DNA of 7,251 nt from a bacterium. Lineage in GTDB: Bacteria; Verrucomicrobiota; Verrucomicrobiae; Limisphaerales; J093. This document shows positions 1 to 7,251 of this stretch, one piece after another (positions within the stretch are counted from its first letter, which is position 1; every line of letters begins with the position of its first letter). Position numbers and translations under genes: made by a program. Location: NCBI GenBank assembly GCA_021839785.1, contig JAKCAB010000648.1, positions 1-7,251 on the forward strand, read 5' to 3'. The notes under the pieces were generated by a model that was given only the letters and a program-made list of their open reading frames with translations, was not told the DNA's origin and searched no databases.

Positions 1-30
1 GTCGGCGCCCCGCCGATGGCCCGGCGCGGC

Positions 31-49
31 GCGTCCGGCGCCCGGACGC
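31..49. repeat. Perfect GC hairpin with 8-bp arms
   Basis: Bases 31-38 (GCGTCCGG) and 42-49 (CCGGACGC) are exact reverse complements around a 3-base loop CGC. The same 9-mer, CCGGCGCGG, lies at 21-29 and 49-57, nearly symmetrically around the hairpin. No T-tract follows, so this is not an intrinsic terminator. In DNA this GC-rich it may be a chance product, particularly if the stretch is coding. Confidence 0.4.
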
Positions 50-142
50 CGGCGCGGAGCCGGCCGGTAAGCATTCTAGACATCTCTAATAGAGAGCATT
101 AACAAAATGGAAAAGATGCGATTGCCCGCGATGGGGGCTTGT

Positions 143-161
143 CGAAGGCCCTGATCCTTCG
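143..161 (+). other. Small hairpin just before the terminator
   Basis: CGAAGG (143-148) pairs with CCTTCG (156-161) around a 7-base loop. It lies directly upstream of the terminator hairpin at 164-203, so an RNA crossing this point would carry two stem-loops in tandem. It could be a transcript-end stabilising structure or part of an attenuator. No known RNA family was recognised. Confidence 0.35.
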
Positions 162-163
162 CT

Positions 164-208
164 AATAAAGCCGGACGTGTTTTGCGAACAAAGCCGGCTT
201 ATTTTTTT
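164..208 (+). terminator. Rho-independent terminator upstream of the act operon
   Basis: AATAAAGCCGG (164-174) pairs with CCGGCTTATT (194-203), giving ten base pairs with one bulged A. The loop is about 19 bases, and a run of seven T (202-208) follows on the + strand. The closing GCCGG/CCGGC part is the strong core. The T-tract follows the hairpin only in the + direction, so it ends + strand transcripts. The simplest reading is the terminator of a gene to the left of the window, which separates it from the act operon. The long loop is somewhat unusual. Because it lies 129 bases before actA, an attenuator in the operon leader is also possible. Confidence 0.65.
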
Positions 209-337
209 CGCGGTCGCTGGACGACCGGCTTTCGGGGTGAAAATTGAACCCCTTGGGCGGACCGGGCGAGACGCAGGGCGCAGGGCGGGTCGCGGTTGAC
301 CGGCCCACCCTGAAGGCGCCCACGAGGCGGAATTTGC
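209..337 (+). promoter_or_regulatory. actA leader region; no clear promoter
   Basis: This stretch between the terminator and actA should contain the operon promoter if the terminator is efficient. I see no convincing sigma-70 pair: TTGAAC (244-249) and TTGACC (296-301) resemble -35 boxes, but neither has an AT-rich -10 at 16-18 bases. Short inverted repeats are present: GGTCG/CGACC (212-216 and 222-226) and GGGGT/ACCCC (234-238 and 248-252). AGGCGG at 325-330, seven bases before the actA ATG, is a one-mismatch Shine-Dalgarno sequence and supports the start at 338. Confidence 0.4.
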
Positions 338-991
338 ATGTCGGACATTTTTCCGAAATGGACCAATAAACTGCCGGCCTACCTCATCGTGGGGGGGGCC
401 TTGGCGGGCTCGGCGGTGGTGGCCGGCGCGTGGTATTATTTCACCCCGAAATACACCCGCGTGGGCTACCAGCCCATCCAGCCGGTCAGCTTTTCGCACA
501 ACATCCACGTGGAACAGCTGGGCATGGACTGCCGCTATTGCCACACCGGGGTCGAGAAGTCCTACCACTCGAACATCCCGGCGGCGAGCACCTGCATGAA
601 TTGCCACAATCAGGTGCTCAAGGACGATCCCAAGCTGGAACTGGTGCGGGACAGCGCCGCCACCGGCAAGCCCATCCCGTGGGTGTGGATCCACAAGACG
701 CCGGACTATGTGTATTTCAACCATTCCGTGCACGTGAACCGCGGCATCTCCTGTTTCCATTGCCACGGACAGATCAACAAAATGGACGAGGTGCAGCACG
801 CCCAGCCGCTCAGCATGACCTTCTGCCTGGATTGCCACCGCAACCCCGCGGCCTTCATCCGCCCGGAGGAACAGGTTTACAACTTGAACTGGCAGCCGGA
901 CAACGCGACCAAGCAACTCGCCGACGGCAAGAAGTTGGTCGCGCAATGGAAGGTCCAGAGCCTCGAAAACTGCTCCACCTGTCACCGATGA
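338..991 (+). CDS. actA: ActA, membrane-anchored pentaheme cytochrome c of Alternative Complex III
   Basis: This 217-residue protein carries electrons from the Fe-S clusters of ActB toward ActE or an external acceptor, on the periplasmic side. It has one N-terminal membrane segment (about residues 12-35) that appears to be an uncleaved anchor. Five c-type heme motifs follow: CRYCH (65-69), CMNCH (86-90), CFHCH (139-143), CLDCH (163-167) and CSTCH (212-216). Two similar modules are visible: a paired histidine (H54/H57 and H129/H132) lies upstream of hemes 1 and 3, each followed by a second heme. These histidines are likely distal heme ligands, as in multiheme cytochrome c7/c3-like folds (inference). 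The last heme motif ends one residue before the C-terminus. The stop overlaps the actB start (ATGA). Five hemes, the anchor and position as first gene match ActA of the act operons. The ATG at 338 is supported by AGGCGG seven bases upstream. Confidence 0.96.
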   Translation: MSDIFPKWTNKLPAYLIVGGALAGSAVVAGAWYYFTPKYTRVGYQPIQPVSFSHNIHVEQLGMDCRYCHTGVEKSYHSNIPAASTCMNCHNQVLKDDPKLELVRDSAATGKPIPWVWIHKTPDYVYFNHSVHVNRGISCFHCHGQINKMDEVQHAQPLSMTFCLDCHRNPAAFIRPEEQVYNLNWQPDNATKQLADGKKLVAQWKVQSLENCSTCHR

Positions 992-3900
992 AGACCGTTC
1001 CTCCTCCTTGTCCGGAACCGGAGACCGGCCCGAAGTATTGGCGTAGCCTGGAGCACCTGGCGGACACGCCGGCTTTTCGCGAATGGATGGAACGCGAGTT
1101 CCCGGAAGGCGCCAGCGAGTTCACCGATGGCGTGTCGCGCCGGCACTTCGTGCAGATCATGTCCGCGTCCTTCCTGTTGATGGGACTGGGCCTGACCACG
1201 GGTTGCCGGCGGCCCGAGGAGAAGATTCTTCCTTTCACGAAAATGCCGCCGGGCTACACGCACGGCGTGCCGCAGTATTACGCGACCTCGCGGCCTACTC
1301 GCGGCGGCGCGGTCCCGGTGCTGGTGAAGTCTTACGATGGCCGGCCCATCAAGATCGAAGGCAATCCGGAGCATCCGCTGAACCGGCGCGGCGAGGGCGA
1401 ACCCGCCCGGCCGCATGGCGGCACGGATGCGTTGACCCAGGCGTCGATCCTGGATTTGTACGACCCTGACCGCGCGCAGCGCTTCACTTACAAGGGCGAG
1501 AACGTCGCGCGCGAAAAGGCGCTGGACGCCCTGGCCGCGGTGGGCAAGGAAGCGGAAGCCAAACAGGGCCAAGGCCTGTGTTTCCTGATGGGGCGGAGCA
1601 GTTCGCCTTCGCTCTGGCGGTTGGCGGGGCTGCTGCGGAAAAAGTTCCCGCAGGCACGAGGTTACATCCACGAGCCGGTGGATTTCGACGTTCACCGGGC
1701 TGCCGCGACGCTGGCCTTCGGCGGGCCGGTCAAACCGGTGTTCCACCTTGACGGGGCGCGGCGAATCCTGGCGCTGGACTGCGACTTCATCGGCGCCGAA
1801 GAAGACGCCTGGCAACTCATCCGCGGCTACGCGCAAGGCCGCAAGCTCAAGTCGCCCGAAGCCGACATGAGCCGGCTTTACGCCGTCGAGAGCCTGATGA
1901 CGTTGACCGGGGCGAACGCCGATCACCGGTTGCGCCTGCCGTCGAGCCAGGTGTTGGCGCTGACCGCGGCGATGGTCGCGGATTTGCTCGAGCAGACCAA
2001 GGCGGCGGATGGCGCAGCCAGTGCGGGCGAAGTCGTCCAGGCGCTCCGCGACTTAGCCAAGAGCCTGCCCGCGGACGCGCAAAAGTGGGCGTCAGCCTGC
2101 CTCAAGGATTTGGCGGCCCATTCCGGTGAGGCGGTAGTGCTGGTGGGCTATCACCAACCGCTCGCGGTGCACGTCTTGGCCAACGCCCTCAACTTCCACC
2201 TGCAAGCCATCGGCAAAACGGTCTCGTTCGTGGCCGCGTCGGATGCGGGCGCCGGGTCGCTGGCGGACCTCGCCAAGGCGCTCAGCGCGGGCGAGGTGGA
2301 GACGCTGGTGATTCTCGGCGGCAACCCGGTGTACACCGCGCCGGCCGACCTCGATTGGGCGGCCACGCAGCGCAAGGCGAAGACCATCCTCCGGCTGGGC
2401 GACCACGAAGACGAGACCTTCGCGGTGAGCGACTGGCATCTGCCCGCGGCGCACTATCTCGAATCCTGGGGCGACGCGCGCACGCTCGACGGCACGCTGG
2501 TCTCGGTGCAACCGCTGATCGAGCCGTTGTTCGGTGGCATGACTGACCTCGAGGTGCTGGCGCGGATTGGCGGACTGCCTTCCTTCAAGCCGTACGACAT
2601 CGTCCGCGAGACCTTCAAAGAATTCGTCCCCGGCGGCGATTTTGAGGAGGCCTGGAAACGTTTCCTTTTCGGCGGATTCCTGGCGGACAGCGCGGCGAAG
2701 GCGGTCAGCGTCACCAAGATCGATTGGGCTGCTGCGCGTTCGACGCTGGCTTCCGCCACGCCACTGGCCGCCCCCACGGCTCAGAGCCTCGAGCTCGTGT
2801 TCGTGCGCGACGCGAAGGTGGACGATGGCCGGTACAACAACAATGGCTGGTTGCAGGAATTGCCCGAGCCGATCACGAAGTTGACTTGGGACAACGCTTT
2901 CCTGGTCAGCCCGGCGACGGCGAAGGCCCTGGGCCTTTACCGCGTGGATCACGATTACGAGGGCCGCCGCACCTCGATGAAGACGTTCATGCCGGTGGCC
3001 AAGATCGAGTTGGGCGGTCGGACGCTTGAAGGACCAGTCTGGGTACAGCCGGGCATGGCGGATAACGTGGTGGGGCTGACGCTCGGTTACGGACGCCGGC
3101 TTACCGGTCGCGTGGGCCGCGGCTCCGGCTACAACGCCTATACCCTGCGGACCACCGCCGCGCCGTATTTGGCGGCGGGCGCGAAATTGACGTCGGCGGG
3201 CCGCGATTTCGAGATCGCCACCACGCAGAATCACTGGACGATGATGGGCCGGCCGATCATTCGCGAGGCGAACCTGGCCGAGTTCAAAAAGAACCCACAG
3301 TTCGCGCAGGCGATGAACACGCCCGCGCCGGATGGGCTGGGGCCGTTGTACCCGAATCCGCTCGACGCGCTGTCCGCGACCGCGATGCACCAGTGGGCGA
3401 TGAGCATCGACCTGGGCACCTGCGTCGGTTGCTCCGCGTGCGTGGTGGCGTGTCAGAGCGAGAACAACATTCCCATTGTGGGCAAGGACATGGTCGGCCG
3501 GAACCGCGAGATGAGCTGGATCCGGCTGGACCGATATTACCTCGGTTCGGAAGACCACCCGCAGGTGGTGCAACAGCCGATGCTGTGCCAGCACTGCGAG
3601 GCGGCGCCCTGCGAAAACGTCTGCCCCGTCAACGCCACCGTGCATGATCCGGAGGGCCTGAACCTCATGGTCTATAACCGGTGCGTCGGCACGCGATATT
3701 GCTCGAACAACTGCCCGTACAAGGTCCGGCGGTTCAACTTCTTCGATTACAACCGCCGGCCGCTGGACCAGCTTTACCGCAGCCCGCTCACGTCCTTTAC
3801 CGACGGCGAATGGGAGTTGAAGCGCTGGTTCAAGAATCCCGACCGCGGCAGCAAGGCGCAGGACGAATGGGACTTGCTCAAGCTCGCCCGCAATCCGGAC

Positions 3901-4337
3901 GTGACGGTGCGCATGCGCGGCGTGATGGAGAAATGCACCTTGTGCGTCCAGCGCATCGAGCAGGCCAAGATCGCCCAAAAGGTCAAGGCGGGGCCGTCGG
4001 GCGACATCGAGGTTCGCGACGGCGCCATCCGGACCGCGTGCCAACAGGCCTGTCCGGCCGATGCGATCGTTTTTGGCAACCTGAAGGATCCGCACAGCGA
4101 AGTGGCCCAGGCGCGGGCTCACCACCGCACGTACATGGTCCTCGATTACCTGGCGACCAAGCCGCGCGTCACCTATCTGGCGCGCGTGCGCAACCCAAAT
4201 CCGGAGATGCCGGACGCTTACGACCAGCCTTTGAGCACGAAGGAGTATCTCGACCACGGGGGGATGATGCACGGGGAAGGGGAAACCGCCGGCCACGAAG
4301 CCACCGCCGGTGCAGGCGGGCAGAAAGGAGCACACTG

Positions 4338-4338
<1 letters not shown>
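988..4338 (+). CDS. actB: ActB, molybdopterin-oxidoreductase-like/Fe-S fusion subunit with extended Tat signal
   Basis: This 1116-residue subunit wires electrons from the quinol site in ActC to the hemes of ActA. Residues ~14-80 form the extended Tat domain typical of the family: [13 protein letters not shown], then the twin arginines in SRRHF (50-54), a hydrophobic stretch (57-70), and TTGC ending at C73 before [10 protein letters not shown]. Residues ~105-740 resemble the molybdopterin-enzyme fold but lack the N-terminal CxxCxxxC cluster motif, as expected for ActB, which is known to carry no Mo cofactor. Residues ~800-1030 form a four-cluster ferredoxin domain with C812/815/818/822, C867/870/875/879, C899/905/909 and C983/986/1018/1022. 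T902 replaces one cysteine, so 15 ligands fit three [4Fe-4S] and one [3Fe-4S]. The tail (~1080-1116) is rich in Gly and His. The frame is open back to 430, but similarity starts only after ATG 988, which overlaps the actA stop and suggests coupled translation. No separate Shine-Dalgarno is visible. Confidence 0.96.
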
Positions 4339-5761
<1,423 letters not shown>

Positions 5762-5762
<1 letters not shown>

Positions 5763-6304
5763 TGAGCGAATCCGTTTCCAAGCCTTACGGGGTGATCGCC
5801 GAGTTCGAGAATCCCGCCGAAACGATGCACGCCGCGGAGAAGATTCGCGAGGCCGGCTTCGCGCGCTGGGACGTGTTCACGCCTTACCCGGTCCACGGCA
5901 TGGACAAGGCGATGGGGATCAAGAACTCGAAGGTGGGTTGGTTTTCCTTCATTGGAGGCGTCACCGGCTACACGACCGGCATGCTGATGATCTGGTTCAT
6001 GAACGCCTTCGATTACCGCATTCCGGTGGGCGGCAAACCATTTTTCAGCCCGTTCTCGGCGTTTCCACCGTCCTACGAACTGACGATCCTGTTCGGCGCG
6101 TTCGGCGCGTTGCTGGGGATGTTGTTTCTCAACCGCTTGCCGCGACTGCACCACCCGCTGCTGAAACACAAGCGCTTTGCGCTGGCAACGCACGACCGGT
6201 TCTTCGTGGTGATCGAGACGGACGATCCGCAATACCGCCCGGACGCCACGCGGCAGTTGCTCGAATCGCTGGGCAGCAAACGCATCGAGCTGGTGGAGGA
6301 ATGA
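5762..6304 (+). CDS. actD: ActD, two-helix membrane subunit (DUF3341 family)
   Basis: This 180-residue protein corresponds to ActD of Alternative Complex III, often annotated as a DUF3341 protein. The N-terminal ~55 residues are a soluble domain that opens with YGVIAEFENP and contains AAEKIREAGFARWDVFTPYP, typical of the family. Two membrane hairpin helices follow at about 59-80 and 106-124, joined by a loop rich in Pro and Phe. A soluble C-terminal domain contains DRFFVVIETDDP (145-156) and ends in RIELVEE. It has no heme or Fe-S motif, so a structural or assembly role is likely; no catalytic function is known to me. The start overlaps the actC stop (TGATG), and GGAGGG (5748-5753) lies eight bases upstream, so the start is well supported. 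Confidence 0.94.
6295..6300 (+). promoter_or_regulatory. Shine-Dalgarno that decides the actE start
   Basis: GGAGGA abuts an ATG at 6301 but lies six bases from a second in-frame ATG at 6307. Zero spacing is not workable for a ribosome, while six is near optimal, so 6307 is the preferred start. The site sits inside the last codons of actD (Val-Glu-Glu), so translating actD passes ribosomes over it. Confidence 0.75.
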
Positions 6305-6306
6305 CC

Positions 6307-7035
6307 ATGCGCTACTTCCTTCTCGGTTTCCTCCTGGTGTGCGCGATGGTGGTGAGCGTCGCGGGCTTCCGCGGCAGCCTGAGCCGCCGGCCGCCGATCG
6401 AACTCTTTCCCGACATGGACCGGCAGGCGAAGTTGCGGCCGCAGTCTGCCGACGACTTTTTCCCTGACGGTTACAGTTCGCGGCTGCACGTGCCCAACAC
6501 CGTTCCCCGGAGCCAGCCCGTGATGGTGGGCGGCAAGGCGGTGTATCCGTTCGAGGACAACCCGCTCAACACCGGGATGCAGCCGGGCACGACCAACTTC
6601 GTCGAAGTGAACCCGCTGCCGATCGACGCCGAACTGCTGGCCCGCGGCCAGGAGCGGTTCACCATCAACTGCCAGCCGTGTCACGGCGCCGGGGCCGACG
6701 GCAAGGGCGCCACCTCCAAACTGGGCATGGTGGTGATCGCCAACTTGCACGACCCGCGCATCGTCCGCCTGACCGACGGCGAAATCTTCAACACCATCAC
6801 CTATGGCAAGAACCTGATGCAGAGTTACGCCATGAACCTCGAGCCGCGCGACCGCTGGGCCGTGATTGCCTACGTGCGGGCGCTCCAACTTGGTTGGCTG
6901 GCGACGGCTGACGAAGTGCCCGCCGGAACGTACGCGCCGTTGCCGTCGAGCACAGCGGGTACCACCAACGCCCCGCCACCCACAAATGCGCCACCGGCAA
7001 CGAACCCACCGCCGGCAGCGAACCCACCGCGCTGA
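6307..7035 (+). CDS. actE: ActE, monoheme cytochrome c subunit of Alternative Complex III
   Basis: This 242-residue protein is the second cytochrome subunit and a likely exit point to a soluble cytochrome c or terminal oxidase on the periplasmic side. A hydrophobic N-terminal segment (residues 3-20) serves as signal peptide or membrane anchor. No good lipobox is seen: the only cysteine there, C12, is preceded by LLV. The linker (about 28-70) contains MDRQAKLRPQ and DDFFPDGYSSR, resembling the RQPK-KP and FF-DG-SAR pattern of other ActE proteins. The heme is bound at CQPCH (122-126), followed by GADGKG. M171 in GKNLMQSY is the probable axial methionine. DRWAVIAYVRALQ (182-194) is the conserved C-terminal helix of class I cytochromes c. 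Residues 220-242 form a Pro/Asn/Thr/Ala repeat tail. ATG 6307 is preferred over 6301 because of GGAGGA six bases upstream. Confidence 0.94.
   Translation: MRYFLLGFLLVCAMVVSVAGFRGSLSRRPPIELFPDMDRQAKLRPQSADDFFPDGYSSRLHVPNTVPRSQPVMVGGKAVYPFEDNPLNTGMQPGTTNFVEVNPLPIDAELLARGQERFTINCQPCHGAGADGKGATSKLGMVVIANLHDPRIVRLTDGEIFNTITYGKNLMQSYAMNLEPRDRWAVIAYVRALQLGWLATADEVPAGTYAPLPSSTAGTTNAPPPTNAPPATNPPPAANPPR
6964..7032 (+). repeat. 18-bp tandem repeat encoding the ActE Pro/Asn tail
   Basis: The last 23 codons of actE form about four copies of a six-residue unit: TNAPPP, TNAPPA, TNPPPA and ANPPR (partial), at 6964-6981, 6982-6999, 7000-7017 and 7018-7032. At the DNA level the copies are imperfect and differ mainly at third positions and a few first positions. 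The tail follows the folded cytochrome domain and is likely a flexible extension. Copy number could vary between strains through slippage. Confidence 0.8.
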
Positions 7036-7044
7036 CGCAAGCTT

Positions 7045-7251
7045 ATGAGCGACTCTTCGCATTCGCCGCTGCTCTCTGACGGCCCGCTCGACGTGACCCG
7101 CTGGCGGAAGGTGCCGAACTTGCTGATTGGCGTCGGCGCGGTGGGCGCCTTGCTCGGCCTCGCGCTCAACCGCGTCCAGTTCGGCTATTCGTGGCTGGTG
7201 GCCTTCATGTTCTTCCTGAGCCTGGGACTGGGCGCGCTGTTCCTGGTGCTC
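7045..7251 (+). CDS. actF: ActF, second NrfD-like membrane subunit (partial, 3' end beyond the window)
   Basis: The first 69 residues are present and the frame is open at the window edge. After a short hydrophilic N-terminus come two hydrophobic segments, about 24-41 (NLLIGVGAVGALLGLAL) and 49-69 (SWLVAFMFFLSLGLGALFLVL). The stretch VQFGYSWLVAFMFFLSLGLG (44-63) resembles the start of ActF, where an F-x-YSWL-x-AFMFFLSL pattern is typical. ActF is structurally similar to ActC and is thought to contribute to proton translocation or complex stability. It starts nine bases after the actE stop, without overlap. No convincing Shine-Dalgarno lies in that short gap (upstream bases GACGCAAGCTT), so translation may depend on re-initiation after actE. 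Position as sixth gene supports the call. Confidence 0.9.
   Translation, partial: MSDSSHSPLLSDGPLDVTRWRKVPNLLIGVGAVGALLGLALNRVQFGYSWLVAFMFFLSLGLGALFLVL

Larger units (their letters stand above)
1..163. other. No supported gene; possible 3' end of an upstream gene and its trailer
   Basis: The first ~67 bases are extremely GC-rich and open in all three + frames, with stops at 68-70 (frame 2), 100-102 (frame 1) and a TAA near 87-89 (frame 3). They could be the C-terminal end of a + strand gene entering from the left, but no frame gives a recognisable protein and I cannot choose between them. From about 68 the base composition drops sharply, as expected for an untranslated trailer. A 15-codon ORF starts at ATG 107 and ends at TGA 152-154. 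It has only a weak GAGAG 10 bases upstream, so I do not call it a gene. The position just before a terminator fits a 3' untranslated region of an upstream transcript. Confidence 0.4.

Noticed and set aside
107..154. 15-codon ORF as a leader peptide gene
   Set aside because: Weak ribosome site, no run of regulatory codons, and no conservation data. Kept only as part of the attenuator alternative.
86..985. A 299-codon minus-strand frame covering the upstream region and actA
   Set aside because: Most of it is the antisense of the pentaheme gene, and its 3' end crosses the terminator region. No recognisable protein feature.
430..987. Upstream extension of actB to ATG 430
   Set aside because: This part reads actA in another frame and gives a Pro/Arg/His-rich sequence with no similarity. 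The family-conserved N-terminus ([13 protein letters not shown]) begins just after ATG 988.
1300..3200. ActB as an active molybdenum enzyme (for example formate dehydrogenase or polysulfide reductase)
   Set aside because: The N-terminal cluster motif of such enzymes is missing, the Mo-like and Fe-S domains are fused, and the flanking ActA/C/D/E/F genes define ACIII, whose ActB is known to lack Mo cofactor.
2092..4335. A 747-codon open frame on the minus strand opposite actB, and a 513-codon one (4218-5759) opposite actC
   Set aside because: Both lie fully antisense to genes with clear family motifs. Long antisense frames are expected where GC-rich third positions remove stop codons. Their translations are rich in Arg, His and Val and show no domain.
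6301..6306. ATG at 6301 as actE start, giving an ATGA overlap with actD
   Set aside because: The strong GGAGGA directly abuts it with no spacing, whereas it is six bases from ATG 6307.

Overview
This window holds the first six genes of an Alternative Complex III (ACIII, act/MFIcc) operon, all on the + strand, in the order actA-actB-actC-actD-actE-actF. The window ends inside actF. ACIII is a membrane quinol:electron-acceptor oxidoreductase that replaces the cytochrome bc1 complex in many bacteria. The DNA is GC-rich with strongly GC-biased third codon positions. Canonical gene order, the extended Tat domain on ActB and the character of the ActE N-terminus suggest a Gram-negative PVC-type bacterium, most likely Verrucomicrobiota. 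That placement is an inference from family resemblance, not a search result.

Layout: positions 1-337 contain no gene I can support. The first ~100 bases are very GC-rich and may be the 3' end of an upstream gene. They are followed by a short AT-richer stretch, a small hairpin and a good intrinsic terminator (hairpin plus T7, about 164-208), then a ~129-base leader with no clear promoter. From 338 onward the window is almost entirely coding. actA (pentaheme cytochrome c) overlaps actB by ATGA. actB (Mo-oxidoreductase-like domain fused to a four-cluster Fe-S domain) overlaps actC by TGATG, and actC (NrfD-like quinol subunit) overlaps actD by TGATG. actD (two-helix subunit) is followed by actE (monoheme cytochrome c) after 2 bases, and actE by actF (second NrfD-like subunit) after 9 bases.

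How the parts work together, from published work on Rhodothermus and Flavobacterium ACIII: quinol is oxidised in ActC, electrons pass through the Fe-S clusters of ActB to the hemes of ActA and ActE, and then to a soluble cytochrome c or directly to a terminal oxidase. ActD and ActF are membrane subunits, and ActF is structurally similar to ActC. The sequence features agree: five CXXCH motifs in ActA, one in ActE, and 15 cluster-ligand cysteines in ActB in a pattern for three [4Fe-4S] and one [3Fe-4S] cluster.

The system is therefore known, not new. The points worth a second look are details: a G8 tract in the actA anchor, a repeat-encoded Pro/Asn tail on ActE and its lack of a lipobox, a weak lipobox in ActB, and the terminator or attenuator just upstream of the operon.
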